Shown here piece after piece: positions 42,035 to 51,211 of a stretch of DNA of 64,000 nt. The notes beneath the pieces were generated by a model that was not told where the DNA came from, searched no databases, and saw nothing but the letters and a program-made list of their open reading frames with translations. The number at the start of each line of letters is the position of its first letter. Positions within the stretch are counted from its first letter, which is position 1. This stretch comes from Solwaraspora sp. WMMA2056 (lineage in GTDB: Bacteria; Actinomycetota; Actinomycetes; Mycobacteriales; Micromonosporaceae): assembly GCF_030345095.1 (NCBI RefSeq), contig NZ_CP128360.1, forward strand, positions 1,116,001 through 1,180,000, read 5' to 3'. Made by a program: the position numbers and the translations under genes.

Positions 42035-43678
42035 TCAACTGCGCAGGCTCTCCGGGGCGTGCAGGCGCAGCATGACTGAGTTCACGTTGCCGGGCAGCCG
42101 CCGGCGGCTGACCAGTGACACCAGCACCATCACCGCGAACGCCAGCGGCACGGTCCAGGCGGCCGGCTGGGCGACGAGGACCGCCGGCCAGCCGGTCAAC
42201 GCCGGCCCGAGCATCGTCCACAGCACCGCCCCGATGGCGGCCCCGCCGCCGGCGACGATGCCGGCGGCGGCCCCGGCGTCGGTCAGCCCCCGCCACCAGA
42301 TGCCCAGCACCAGCAGCGGGCAGAAACTCGACGCCGCCACCGCGAACGCCAACCCGACCACCTGTGACACGTCGAGGCCGGAGACGTTCAACGCCAGCAC
42401 CACCGGGACCGCACCGGAGACCAGGGTGGCCAGCCGGAAACCCCGTACCGAGGGGCGGCGCAGCACGTCGGTGGAGACGGCGCCGGCCACGCTGGTCAGC
42501 AACCCGGACGAGGTCGACAGGAAGGCCGCGAAGGCACCGGCGGCGACCAGCGCCGCGAGCAGCTGGCCGAGCAGGCCACCGCCGAGCGCGGCCTCGGGCA
42601 GCAGCACGACCACGGCGTCCGACCGGCCGGTCATCAGCAACTGCGGGGTGTACACCCGGCCGAGTACGCCGTACAGGGTGGGGAACAGGTAGAAGAGGCC
42701 GACCAGGGCGAGCACCACCAGGGTGGTCCGGCGGGCGGCGGCACCGTCGGGGTTGGTGTAGAACCGCACCAGTACGTGCGGCAACCCCATGGTGCCCAGG
42801 AAGGTCGCCAGGATCAGCGAATAGGTGGCGAACAGCCCCTGGTCGCCGCGTTCCGGGTCGCCCGGCAGCAGCCAGGCCAGCCCCCGGTCGACGTCGACGC
42901 CGGAGACCTCGGGCACCGGGTCGCCGGCGTCGAAGGCCAGGCTGGTGCCGGCGTCGACCTGTTCGGTGCGCCCGTCCGGGAAGGTCAGGGTGGCCTCCCG
43001 CTCGACGACGACGGTGGTCGCCTCGACGAAGGTCGCTCCCTGCGGCGGGCTGACCGTCGGCCGGCCGTCGGCCTGCCACTGCAGCGCGAGGAAGATCGCC
43101 GGTACGGCGAGCGCGGTCAGCTTCAACCAGTACTGGAACGCCTGGACGAAGGTGACCGCCCGCATCCCGCCGAGCGCCACGTTGGCGGTCACCACGCCGC
43201 CTACCAGCAGGGCACCGAGCGGGTACGGCGCACCGGTGACCGTCGCCAGGGTCAGCCCCGCGCCCTGCAGCTGGGGCAGCAGGTAGAACCAGCCGATGAA
43301 GATCACGAAAGCGGTGGCCAGCCGACGCAGCCGCCGCGAGCCGAGACGGATCTCACAGAAGTCCGGCAGAGTGAAGGCGCCGGAGCGGCGCAGCGGGGCC
43401 GCCACGAACAGCAGCAGGGCCAGATAGCCGGCGGCGAAGCCGACCGGGTACCAGAGCACGTCCACGCCGTACTTGAGGATCAGTCCGGCGATGCCGAGGA
43501 ACGACGCCGCCGACAGGTACTCCCCGCTGATCGCCGCGGCGTTCCAGGCCGGGCTGACGGTCCGGGAGGCGACCAGGAAGTCCGACGTCGTGCGGGCCAG
43601 CTTCAGCCCGTAGAAGCCGATCGCGACGGTCACCAGGGTGACCACCACGAGCGCCGGTACCACGTACGGATTGGTCAT
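42035..43678 (-). CDS. Sodium:solute symporter family (ActP-like cation/acetate symporter)
   Basis: 547 residues from ATG 43678 with about 13 membrane segments. SEYLSAASFLGIAGLI (sodium-site motif), RRSGAFTLPDFCEIRLGSR and HVLVRFYTNPDGAAARRTTL are typical of the acetate/ActP branch. A soluble loop of about 60 residues (205-270) is inserted between segments. It would take up acetate or another small acid with Na+. The small membrane protein gene is 9 bp upstream. Confidence 0.88.
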   Translation of the reverse strand: MTNPYVVPALVVVTLVTVAIGFYGLKLARTTSDFLVASRTVSPAWNAAAISGEYLSAASFLGIAGLILKYGVDVLWYPVGFAAGYLALLLFVAAPLRRSGAFTLPDFCEIRLGSRRLRRLATAFVIFIGWFYLLPQLQGAGLTLATVTGAPYPLGALLVGGVVTANVALGGMRAVTFVQAFQYWLKLTALAVPAIFLALQWQADGRPTVSPPQGATFVEATTVVVEREATLTFPDGRTEQVDAGTSLAFDAGDPVPEVSGVDVDRGLAWLLPGDPERGDQGLFATYSLILATFLGTMGLPHVLVRFYTNPDGAAARRTTLVVLALVGLFYLFPTLYGVLGRVYTPQLLMTGRSDAVVVLLPEAALGGGLLGQLLAALVAAGAFAAFLSTSSGLLTSVAGAVSTDVLRRPSVRGFRLATLVSGAVPVVLALNVSGLDVSQVVGLAFAVAASSFCPLLVLGIWWRGLTDAGAAAGIVAGGGAAIGAVLWTMLGPALTGWPAVLVAQPAAWTVPLAFAVMVLVSLVSRRRLPGNVNSVMLRLHAPESLRS

Positions 43679-43687
43679 CGGGCCGGC

Positions 43688-44107
43688 TCAGCGCTCCGGC
43701 CGCCGCACCAGGGCGACGAAGTCCTGCTCGTTGCGTTCGGCGAGGTGGACGTAGGCGAGTCCGACGACGACCAGGAACGGGAACGCCGCCACCCCGAGCA
43801 GCAGCCAGGCCAGGTTGACCCCGGCGACCTTCAGCCCGCCGAACGCGGGGGCCAGCGAGAACAGCAGCGGCAGCGCACCCAGGGCGATCGCCACGACGGC
43901 CGACAGCCGTACCGCCAGCGCCAGTTGGGCCCGGACCAGGCCACGGACCAGAGCCTCGCCGACCTGGCTCTGCTCGGTCAGGTCGGTACGGAGCCGGTCG
44001 GCGTCGCCGCGTCGGCTCACCTCGCCCAGCACGACCCGCACCCGGCGCGGCGGCGTCGCCGGGTGGTCGGACGTCGGCGGATCGCCGGCGCCATCGTGTT
44101 CGGCCAT
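43688..44107 (-). CDS. Small two-segment membrane protein of the symporter operon
   Basis: 139 residues. Two membrane segments lie at about 65-85 and 93-118 in the C-terminal half; the N-terminal 50 residues are charged. Its role resembles that of DUF485-type partners found upstream of ActP-like symporters, though the sequence is longer. It is 9 bp upstream of the symporter gene. Confidence 0.8.
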   Translation of the reverse strand: MAEHDGAGDPPTSDHPATPPRRVRVVLGEVSRRGDADRLRTDLTEQSQVGEALVRGLVRAQLALAVRLSAVVAIALGALPLLFSLAPAFGGLKVAGVNLAWLLLGVAAFPFLVVVGLAYVHLAERNEQDFVALVRRPER

Positions 44108-44266
44108 GCCGGCAGTCTCACGGCCCGTCGCGGATTGTCAAGCGCGGGTACGCGGTCCGTCCGGTTCAGGCCGGTTCAGCGGGATACCGCCGCAGGTTCG
44201 ACGACAAGCGAAGCGCCCAACCGCAGGAGGCGATTGGGCGCTTCGAAAGCCCGGCGAGAGGCTCTG

Positions 44267-44340
44267 TGGCCAGGGGCGGGGTCGAACCGCCGACCTTCCG
44301 ATTTTCAGTCGGACGCTCGTACCAACTGAGCTACCTGGCC
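44267..44340 (-). tRNA. tRNA-Phe (GAA)
   Basis: 74 nt on the minus strand from GGCCAGGTAGCTC to CCTGGCCA. The acceptor stem pairs fully, the loop CTGAAAA has anticodon GAA (44304-44306), and the T loop GGTTCGAC is standard. CCA is not encoded. Confidence 0.97.
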
Positions 44341-44447
44341 AGGTGTCCGGGCCATCATACCTGCCCGGAGAAGTGACCACCGGGTGGGTGGACGGCACCG
44401 AAAACGAATCGCCGCGCGAAGCGTGCCGCACGGCGATCATCGTTGCG

Positions 44448-44521
44448 CGGTCCTGACGGGACTTGAACCCGCGACCTCCGCCTTGACAGGGCGGCGAGCA
44501 CTCCGACTGCTCCACAGGACC
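44448..44521 (-). tRNA. tRNA-Asp (GTC)
   Basis: 74 nt from GGTCCTGTGGAGCAG to CAGGACCG. The loop CTGTCAA has anticodon GTC (44485-44487); the T arm is GGGTTCAAGTCCC. CCA is not encoded. It lies between the Glu and Phe genes and is probably cotranscribed with them. Confidence 0.97.
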
Positions 44522-44555
44522 TCGGTGTTGCTCCGGCCGGTCGGTCGGCCGGTGG

Positions 44556-44628
44556 TGCCCCCAACGGGATTCGAACCCGTGCTACCGCCTTGAAAGGGCG
44601 GCGTCCTGGGCCGCTAGACGATGAGGGC
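44556..44628 (-). tRNA. tRNA-Glu (TTC)
   Basis: 73 nt from GCCCTCATCGTCTAG to GGGGGCA, with CCA encoded at 44553-44555. The loop CTTTCAA has anticodon TTC (44592-44594). It is the first gene of the Glu-Asp-Phe cluster. Confidence 0.97.
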
Positions 44629-44752
44629 GGCCCCGTCATCATCGCACATCATGACTCTGACGGTAGTGCTCCCATCCGGCCCCGCCGGAAGCTTGCGAAA
44701 GCATACGTGACGAGTATGCCCCGGACCAAACCAGATCGGCGAACCGGACGGA

Positions 44753-45646
44753 TCAGGGGGAAAGGCTAGCACCGAGCAGGGTGATCCCGTACCGCTGCCT
44801 CAGGTCGTTGATCACGGCCGGCAGCGCCGCGACGGTGGCCGACCGGTCGCCGCCGCCGTCGTGCAGCAGCAGCACCGAGCCGAGCCGGACCTCGTCACGG
44901 ACGTGCGCGACGATCTCGTCCCGGGTCGGCTTGCGCCAGTCCTGCGGGTCGACGTCCCAGTCCAGCGCCGCCAGCCCCAGCTCCTCGGCGACCGCCACCG
45001 CCTCCGGGGTCCACAACCCGCCCGGGTGCCGGAAGTGCGCGACCGGCACTCCCGGGACCACCCGGTGGATCTCCTTGGTGGTCCGCGCCAGGTCGGCCCG
45101 GATCTCGGCGGCCGGCCGGGTGCCGAGCTCCAGGTCGTGGTCCCAGCTGTGGTTGCACAGGGTGTGACCTTCCCGCACGATCCGGGTGACCAGCGCCGGG
45201 TACCGCCGCACCTGGCTGCCGACCACGCAGAACATCGCCCGGACCCCGGCGGCCCGCAGCTCGTCGAGAATCAGCGGTGTCCACTGCGGATGTGGGCCGT
45301 CGTCGAAGGTCAACGCCACCTGCCGGATACCGGTACGGCGCTGCAGCAACCCAGGGTCCACGGTGGTGCGGGGGGAGGCACCCGGGTCGCCACCGGCCGG
45401 CGGTGACCCCGCCGGATCGCCACCGGCGGCGGGCGACGGGTCGGGCGCTGCCGCCGGAGCGGTCGGCTCCGGGGTTGGCCGGCCGAGGGCGTCGTCGGGC
45501 CGGACCTCGGGAGCCGGGCCGAGCCCGACGACGGCGGGAAGCTGCGGCGGTACCTGCCGGGCAGCGCGCACCGCGACGAGACTCTCGCTGCCGACCAGTA
45601 GTGCGAACACTGCCAGACCTGCAGCGAATACGGCACGTTTCGCCAT
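44753..45646 (-). CDS. Exported polysaccharide deacetylase (NodB homology)
   Basis: 297 residues from ATG 45646. An N-terminal hydrophobic segment (about 5-28) is a signal or anchor, then a P/A/G-rich linker (about 45-95). The catalytic domain has VALTFDDGPHPQWTP (motif 1), HTLCNHSWDHDLEL (motif 2), FRHPGGLWTPE (motif 3) and LLLHDGGGDRS (motif 5). It removes acetyl groups from peptidoglycan or other wall glycans outside the cell. An Arg usual in motif 3 (RxPxG) is RHPGG here. Confidence 0.9.
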   Translation of the reverse strand: MAKRAVFAAGLAVFALLVGSESLVAVRAARQVPPQLPAVVGLGPAPEVRPDDALGRPTPEPTAPAAAPDPSPAAGGDPAGSPPAGGDPGASPRTTVDPGLLQRRTGIRQVALTFDDGPHPQWTPLILDELRAAGVRAMFCVVGSQVRRYPALVTRIVREGHTLCNHSWDHDLELGTRPAAEIRADLARTTKEIHRVVPGVPVAHFRHPGGLWTPEAVAVAEELGLAALDWDVDPQDWRKPTRDEIVAHVRDEVRLGSVLLLHDGGGDRSATVAALPAVINDLRQRYGITLLGASLSP

Positions 45647-45757
45647 GTCGACTCCGAGTGAGGGGGTGGGCGGAGATCGAATGCCCCCACACGCTAGTCG
45701 ATCAACAGGTACATTTCGACCCTGTCCCCGGCAGTGGTGCCGGGCGTCGCCGGGTGA

Positions 45758-46801
45758 CTAGTGGACGGTGGGTTCGTCGGTCCGGTGACCGGCGACCTCG
45801 TCCGCCGTACGGCACCGGGCCACCGCGTCGGCCAGACCGGCGCAGTGGTCGACGCCGGCCGGCAGGTCCGCCACCGCCCAGCCGGGCCCGATCGCCAGCA
45901 CCAGCACCGGCCGGTGCCGCCCGGACCTCGCGGTCAGCAACTGGTCGGGGTCGGCCGTCGCCGAGGTGTGCGACCAGAGCACCACAGCGGACGGCCCGGT
46001 CCGCTCGATCGCGGCGGCCAACGCTGCCGGCGGAACCCGGGCACCGAGCAGCCGGCTGGTCACCCCGGCCTCGGCCAGGGCCGCGGAGAGCGCCTCCAGC
46101 GGCAGCGTGTGCTGCTCCTCGTCGGCGCAGGCCAGCAGCGCGCCCGGTCCGACCGGGTGCCGGGAGTGCCAGCCGCCAGGTGCGCCGCCGTGGTCGCCGG
46201 CACCGTCGTCGTCGCGGTTGCGGGGCCGGGCCCGGGGGCGGTTCACCAGGGCGAACGCCTCGGAGACACACCGGGACAGCAGATGCTCCACCTCGACGAA
46301 GCCGGCGGTCGCCGCGTACCGGTCGCCGACCCCGGCCAGCACCGGGCGGACCACCCGGTCCCAGGTGGCGATCACCCCGTCGGTGTGCAGCGCCCGTTCG
46401 AGGATGTCGCGCATCGCCTGGTTGTCCAGGCGTACCGCCGCCCTGGCCAGGCCACGGGCGGCCGGGCCGGCCGCCCCGACACCGATGGTGAAGCCACCGC
46501 CGGCCCGGCCCGGCTCGACGATGTCGAACGGGACCAGCTCAGTGCCGGCGGCCCCGTCCGGGCCCAGGGCAGACCCGACGCGGCGCGCCCAGCGGGCCGC
46601 CTCGGCCGGCGCCACACCCTGCGCGGTGAGCCGCCGCATCACCTCCAGGCGGGCCAGGTCGTCGGGGCCGTACCGGCGGTGGTGACCCTTGACGTGCCGG
46701 GTCGGGCCCAGGCCGTACCGCTGATGCCAGGTCCGCAGCGTGGTCACCGCCACGCCGAGCCGGCGTGCCACGCTGCCCGCGCTCAGCGCGTCATCGCTCA
46801 C
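45758..46801 (-). CDS. MerR-family regulator with B12-binding-like domain (LitR/CarH type)
   Basis: 347 residues from GTG 46801. SAGSVARRLGVAVTTLRTWHQRYGL is the MerR DNA-binding domain. Residues 112-185 form the helical cap, with VEVEH (E172, H173). The domain from about 220 has E229-Q-H231, in the place of the cobalamin ligand motif ExHxxG; the final G is P. CarH holds a Trp ten residues before the EH, here Tyr162. Such proteins repress crt genes in the dark and release in light. It starts 11 bp inside the idi gene. Confidence 0.85.
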   Translation of the reverse strand: MSDDALSAGSVARRLGVAVTTLRTWHQRYGLGPTRHVKGHHRRYGPDDLARLEVMRRLTAQGVAPAEAARWARRVGSALGPDGAAGTELVPFDIVEPGRAGGGFTIGVGAAGPAARGLARAAVRLDNQAMRDILERALHTDGVIATWDRVVRPVLAGVGDRYAATAGFVEVEHLLSRCVSEAFALVNRPRARPRNRDDDGAGDHGGAPGGWHSRHPVGPGALLACADEEQHTLPLEALSAALAEAGVTSRLLGARVPPAALAAAIERTGPSAVVLWSHTSATADPDQLLTARSGRHRPVLVLAIGPGWAVADLPAGVDHCAGLADAVARCRTADEVAGHRTDEPTVH

Positions 46802-47375
46802 CCGGCCGCTCCACGGCCGCGCCGTGGTCCGGCTGCCCCAGAGCGAACAACTGCTCGGCCACCCCGGCGAGCCACGGGGCGTACCGGTCCGGCTCGTCGG
46901 CCAGGCCGGCCCGCAGCCGCGCCGGCTCGACCCAGCGAAGCTCGGCGACCTCGGCCGGGTCGGGCCGCAGCGGGGTCCGTGGGTCGAGACTGCCCAGCAG
47001 TACGTGGTCGTACTCGTACTCGGTCCGTCCGGTGACCGGGTCGGTGGCCTGGTAGGTGTGCACGCCGATCTCGGTCAGCGCCACCGGGCCCACGCCGACC
47101 TCCTCGCCGAGGCGGCGGTTGGCCGCCACCGACAGGTCCTCGCCGGGCAGCGGATGGCCGCAGCAGGTGTTGGCCCAGCGCAACGGGAACCGGGTCTTCA
47201 CAGCGGCCCGCTGCTGCAGCAGCAGCCGTCCCGCGTCGTCGACCAGGAGCACCGAGAACGCCCGGTGCAGCTGACCCGGCGGCTGGTGGGCATCGGCGAC
47301 GGTGGCCGCGCCGACCGGCTGCCCGGCGGGGTCCACCAACTCGACGAGATGGCTCTCGCGGGACGCGACGGACAT
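46791..47375 (-). CDS. idi: Isopentenyl-diphosphate delta-isomerase (type 1)
   Basis: 194 residues from ATG 47375. QLHRAFSVLLVDDAGRLLLQQR, WANTCCGHPLPGE (catalytic Cys region), RRLGEEVG and TEYEYDHVLLG (metal and acid residues) are those of the Nudix-like type 1 isomerases. It makes dimethylallyl diphosphate for the polyprenyl synthase upstream. The start overlaps the crtI stop by one base (TGATG). Confidence 0.95.
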   Translation of the reverse strand: MSVASRESHLVELVDPAGQPVGAATVADAHQPPGQLHRAFSVLLVDDAGRLLLQQRAAVKTRFPLRWANTCCGHPLPGEDLSVAANRRLGEEVGVGPVALTEIGVHTYQATDPVTGRTEYEYDHVLLGSLDPRTPLRPDPAEVAELRWVEPARLRAGLADEPDRYAPWLAGVAEQLFALGQPDHGAAVERPGER

Positions 47376-48892
47376 CAGGCACCCTCCAGGCTGCTGCGGC
47401 TGCGGGACCGGCCACCGGTGGAACCGGTCACCCGTCCGGCGGCCAACTTGCCGGAGATCAGCACCATCGGTACGCCGACCCCCGGCTGGGTCCCGGAGCC
47501 GACGAAAACCACGTTCTCCAGTGTGGGATGCAGGTTACCGGGGCGGAACGGGCCGGTCTGGAACAGGCTGTGCGCGGCGGCGAACGGCGTACCGGCGGCC
47601 ATGCCGGCGTCGGCCCAGTCGGCCGGGGTCACCACCTCACGGACCTCGATGCCGTCGGCGAAGCCCCGGTAGCCGCGATCCTCCAGGGTGGCGACGAGCT
47701 CGTCGGCGTAGCGCTGCGGCAGGTCGCCGCGCCAGTTGAGCCGCCCGCTCTGCAGGTTGGGCACCGGTGCCAGGACGTAGTAGGTGTGCCCGCCCACCGG
47801 GGCCACCGACGGGTCGGTCCGGCTCGGGTTGGTGACCAGCAGCGACGGGTCGCTCATCAGCTCACCTCGGCGGATCACCTCGTCGAAGGTGCCCTTCCAG
47901 AGCCGGCCGAAGTGGATGTTGTGGTGGGCGATCTTGTCGTAGCCCTGCCGGGAACCGACGTGCAGCACCACGCAGGAGGGCGAGTAGCGCAGCCGCCGCT
48001 GCCGGCTGGGCGGCAGCAGTTCGGCGTAGGCGACCGGCAGGTCCGGGTTGAGCACCACGACGTCGGCGGGGATCCGCTCGCCGTCGGCGGTGCGCACCGC
48101 GCGGGCCCGGCCGGCGGAGGTCTCCACCTCGGTCACCGTGGTGCCGTAGCGGATCTGCACGCCGTGCTTCTCGGCCGCCCCGGCCAGGGCCCGGGGCACC
48201 GCGTGCATCCCGCCGCGCGGGAACGACACCCCGGCGACCGAGTCCAGGTAGGCGATGACGGTGTAGATGGCCAGCGCGTCGTGCGGCGCCAGGCCGGCGT
48301 ACATGGCCTGGAAGGAGAAGATCCGCCGGGTACGGGGATCCGCGAAGAACTGGTCGATCTTGGTCTGCATCCGGCGGAACGCCCCGGCGGCGAGCAGCCG
48401 CAGCAGGTTGCCGGTGAGCAGGTCCGGCGGGCTGTCGAGGTTCCGGTCGATGAAGTCGGCGCGTTCCAGCTGCCACAGCCGGCGGGCGTACTCGACGAAC
48501 CGCAGGTACCCGTCGGCCTCCCGGGGCCCGCAGACCCGGGACACCTCGGCGGCCATCCGGGCGGTGTCGGTGATGACGTCCAGGGTGGACCCGTCCGGGT
48601 AGTAGGCCCGGTACGCCGGCTCCAGCGGGGTCAGCTCCAACCAGTCGGTGAGCTCCTCGCCGACGGCGGCGAGCGCCTCGGCGATCAGCTCCGGCATGGT
48701 CAGCACGGTCGGCCCGGTGTCGAACTCGTACCCGGCGACCGCCCGGCGGCCGGCCCGCCCGCCCGGCACCGCCTCGCGTTCCAGCAGGGTGACCTGCCGG
48801 CCGGCGCCGGCCAGGTGCAGGGCGCAGGCCAGGCCACCCAGCCCGGCACCGACGATGACGACCCGCTCGCTCGCCCCGGTCACGGTACGCAT
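47375..48892 (-). CDS. crtI: Phytoene desaturase
   Basis: 505 residues from ATG 48892, with a perfect AGAAGGAGGT site. VVIVGAGLGGLACALHLAGAG is the FAD-binding site and PGGRAGRR follows it; the C-terminal GSGTQPGVGVPMVLISGKLAA is the carotenoid desaturase signature. It turns phytoene into lycopene or a shorter desaturated product. It is in the crtE-crtI-idi-merR operon. No lycopene cyclase gene is seen in the window. Confidence 0.96.
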   Translation of the reverse strand: MRTVTGASERVVIVGAGLGGLACALHLAGAGRQVTLLEREAVPGGRAGRRAVAGYEFDTGPTVLTMPELIAEALAAVGEELTDWLELTPLEPAYRAYYPDGSTLDVITDTARMAAEVSRVCGPREADGYLRFVEYARRLWQLERADFIDRNLDSPPDLLTGNLLRLLAAGAFRRMQTKIDQFFADPRTRRIFSFQAMYAGLAPHDALAIYTVIAYLDSVAGVSFPRGGMHAVPRALAGAAEKHGVQIRYGTTVTEVETSAGRARAVRTADGERIPADVVVLNPDLPVAYAELLPPSRQRRLRYSPSCVVLHVGSRQGYDKIAHHNIHFGRLWKGTFDEVIRRGELMSDPSLLVTNPSRTDPSVAPVGGHTYYVLAPVPNLQSGRLNWRGDLPQRYADELVATLEDRGYRGFADGIEVREVVTPADWADAGMAAGTPFAAAHSLFQTGPFRPGNLHPTLENVVFVGSGTQPGVGVPMVLISGKLAAGRVTGSTGGRSRSRSSLEGA

Positions 48893-48925
48893 GCCGCGAC
48901 CACCTCCTTCTGAGCAGTGCTCACC

Positions 48926-50149
48926 TTATGTCTGGCGGGTCGTGGCGGTCACCGCGAGGCCGGTGAGCGCGGTACGGGCGGCGTCGTCGATCGGCGCGGC
49001 GTCGATCGCGGCGACCGCCGTCGCCACCCGTTGCTCGATCATGCGTTCCACCCGGACGGCGGCACCGGTCTCGACGACGATCTCGGTCATCCGCGCGACC
49101 GCCGCTGTACCGTTCGGTCCTGCTGCCGTGTCCGGTCCGGCTGCCGTGTCCGGTCCGGTGTCGCCGGTCGGCGACACCGCGTCGAGTTCGGCGCGCTGGG
49201 CATCGGTGGCCAGCTCGCGGGCGATCAGCAGCAGCGCGGTCGGTTTGCCGGTCCGCAGGTCGTCGCCGGCGGGCTTGCCGGTGCGGGCCGGGTCCCCGAA
49301 GACGCCGAGCAGGTCGTCGCGGAGCTGGAACGCCTCGCCGACGTCGGTGCCGTAGCGCCGGTACGCCGCCCAGACCGCCGGGTCGGTGGCCGGGCCGGCC
49401 AGCGCCGCACCGAGGTGCAACGGGCGCAGCACGGTGTAGCAGGCGGTCTTGTACCGGGCCACCCGCATCGCGCGGTCGATCGACCAGTCGGCCGACTCGG
49501 CCTCACCGAGGACGTCCAGGTACTGCCCGGCGATCGTCTCGACCCGCATCTGGTCGTAGCAACGGCGTACCGCCAGCAGGGTCGACGCCGGCAGGTCGGC
49601 GGTGGCCAGCAGCCGGTCGGCCCAGACCAGGCAGAGGTCGCCGACCAGGACGGCGGCGGCGTCGCCGAACCGGTCGGGGTCGCCGGCCCGACCGGCGTCC
49701 CGGTGCTGGCCGGCGAGCCGGCGGTGTGCGGTGGGCAGGCCGCGTCGGGTGGCGGAGGCGTCCATGACGTCGTCGTGGACCAGGGCGAAGGCGTGCAGCA
49801 GCTCCAGCGCGGCCAGCGCCGGTAGGAGCGGGGTCACCGGCGGTGCGGTGCCGACCACGCCACGCCAGCCCCAGTGGGCGAACATCGGGCGTAGCTGCTT
49901 GCCGCCGCCGAGCACGGTGTCCCGCGCGACCTGGGCGAACGGCCGCAGCGACGGGTCGATCCGGTCGAGCATGGACAGTTCGGCGCTGAGGAAATCGATC
50001 AGTGTGTCGGTGACCGCGGCGGTCAGCTCGCGGCCCTCGCCGGTGGGCGTCGGCCCGGCGACGGCCGGGGCGTGCACCGTGCTGCCGACACCGGTACCCA
50101 CGGTATCGCCGGATTTCAGGGTATTGCCGGCAACGGTGTGATTGGCCAC
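48926..50149 (-). CDS. crtE: Geranylgeranyl diphosphate synthase-type polyprenyl synthetase
   Basis: 407 residues, a little longer than usual. LVHDDVMDASATRRG is the first aspartate-rich motif (DDxxD type), QLRDDLLGVFGDPARTGKP the second, and GGKQLRPM binds diphosphate. An insert near 308-330 has a GPDTAA repeat. The first 40 residues are an S/T/G-rich extension; a later start is possible. It supplies the C20 (or similar) precursor to CrtB. The gene starts 79 bp from crtB, back to back. Confidence 0.92.
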   Translation of the reverse strand: MANHTVAGNTLKSGDTVGTGVGSTVHAPAVAGPTPTGEGRELTAAVTDTLIDFLSAELSMLDRIDPSLRPFAQVARDTVLGGGKQLRPMFAHWGWRGVVGTAPPVTPLLPALAALELLHAFALVHDDVMDASATRRGLPTAHRRLAGQHRDAGRAGDPDRFGDAAAVLVGDLCLVWADRLLATADLPASTLLAVRRCYDQMRVETIAGQYLDVLGEAESADWSIDRAMRVARYKTACYTVLRPLHLGAALAGPATDPAVWAAYRRYGTDVGEAFQLRDDLLGVFGDPARTGKPAGDDLRTGKPTALLLIARELATDAQRAELDAVSPTGDTGPDTAAGPDTAAGPNGTAAVARMTEIVVETGAAVRVERMIEQRVATAVAAIDAAPIDDAARTALTGLAVTATTRQT

Positions 50150-50178
50150 GCGATCGAGCGTACCCTAGGCTGTGAAAT

Positions 50179-50212
50179 TGCGTCGATTCTTGCGTCGAAA
50201 GTTCTGCGTCGA
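50179..50212. promoter_or_regulatory. Triple direct repeat between crtE and crtB
   Basis: TGCGTCGA occurs at 50179, 50191 and 50205 (12 and 14 bp steps), followed by A/T-rich bases each time. It fills the middle of the 79-bp divergent promoter region. CarH/LitR regulators bind tandem direct repeats rather than palindromes, so this is the best candidate operator of the MerR protein at 45758-46801. Confidence 0.55.
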
Positions 50213-50228
50213 AATATGAGGGGGGCCG

Positions 50229-51209
50229 GTGGTCACGGACCTGTCAGCTGCCTACGCCAGCTGCCGCGAGCTGCACAAACGGCACGGCCGTACCTACTAT
50301 CTCGCGACCCGGCTGCTACCGCAGTGGAAACGACGCCATGTTCATGCTTTGTACGGATTCACCCGGTACGCCGATGAAATCGTCGACCGTACCGACGCGC
50401 TCCCTGCCGCCGACCGGGCCGCCGCCCTCGACCAGTGGTCCGAGCGGTTCCTCGCCGGCCTGCACGGTGCCGCCGTCGACGACCCGCTGCTGCCGGCGGT
50501 GCTGCACACCATCGCCGTGTTCGACCTGGACACCGCCGACTTCACCGCGTTCCTGCGCAGCATGACGATGGACCTGACCGTCACCTCGTACCCGCGCTAC
50601 ACCGACCTGCTCGACTACATGGAAGGCTCGGCGGCGGTGATCGGCACCATGATGCTGCCGATCCTCGGCAGCACCGACCGGGCCGCCGCCCGCGAACCGG
50701 CCCGCCAACTCGGCTTCGCCTTCCAACTCACCAACTTCATCCGCGACGTCGGCGAGGACCTCGAACGCGGCCGCACCTACCTGCCCGACGAGGACCTGGA
50801 CCGGTTCGGCCTGACCCGCGCCGACCTCGTCGAGGCCGCCCGCCGGCGTCGGGCCACCCCGGCGATCATCGAGCTGATCCAGTACGAGATCGCCCGCGCA
50901 CAGGCCCACTACACGGCCGCGGCACCGGGCATCACGATGCTCGAACCCGCCTCGCAGGCCTGCATACGCACCGCGTACGCCCTCTACGGCGGCATCCTCG
51001 ACGAGGTCGCCGCGCAGGGCTACGACGTGTTCCGTCGCCGCGCCACCGTGCCGCACCGGCGCCGCGCGGCCGTCGCCGCCCGCGCGCTGCTCACCCCGAC
51101 CGGCACGCCGGTGACGATGCCCGGCCCCACCCTCACGGTCCGGGTCGACCCGCCGACCCGGCGGCAGCCCGAACTGGCCGCAGTCCCCGTGCCACCGGCC
51201 GCGCCGTAA
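50229..51209 (+). CDS. crtB: Phytoene synthase
   Basis: 326 residues from GTG 50229. TRYADEIVDRTD holds the first aspartate motif; GFAFQLTNFIRDVGEDLERGRTYLPDEDL holds the second and the family signature. It condenses two GGPP to phytoene at the membrane surface. The last 40 residues (TVRVDPPTRRQPELAAVPVP) are a loose tail. It is divergent from crtE and 2 bp from the photolyase start. Confidence 0.96.
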   Translation: MVTDLSAAYASCRELHKRHGRTYYLATRLLPQWKRRHVHALYGFTRYADEIVDRTDALPAADRAAALDQWSERFLAGLHGAAVDDPLLPAVLHTIAVFDLDTADFTAFLRSMTMDLTVTSYPRYTDLLDYMEGSAAVIGTMMLPILGSTDRAAAREPARQLGFAFQLTNFIRDVGEDLERGRTYLPDEDLDRFGLTRADLVEAARRRRATPAIIELIQYEIARAQAHYTAAAPGITMLEPASQACIRTAYALYGGILDEVAAQGYDVFRRRATVPHRRRAAVAARALLTPTGTPVTMPGPTLTVRVDPPTRRQPELAAVPVPPAAP

Positions 51210-51211
51210 CC

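Noticed and set aside
44640-44752. Fourth tRNA or small RNA upstream of the tRNA cluster
   Set aside because: No cloverleaf or stable hairpin with matching arms was found in this 110-bp stretch.
50435-51211. N-terminal extension of the photolyase frame by about 260 residues
   Set aside because: It runs through crtB in another frame and is Arg/Pro-rich. The photolyase fold starts at GTG 51212.
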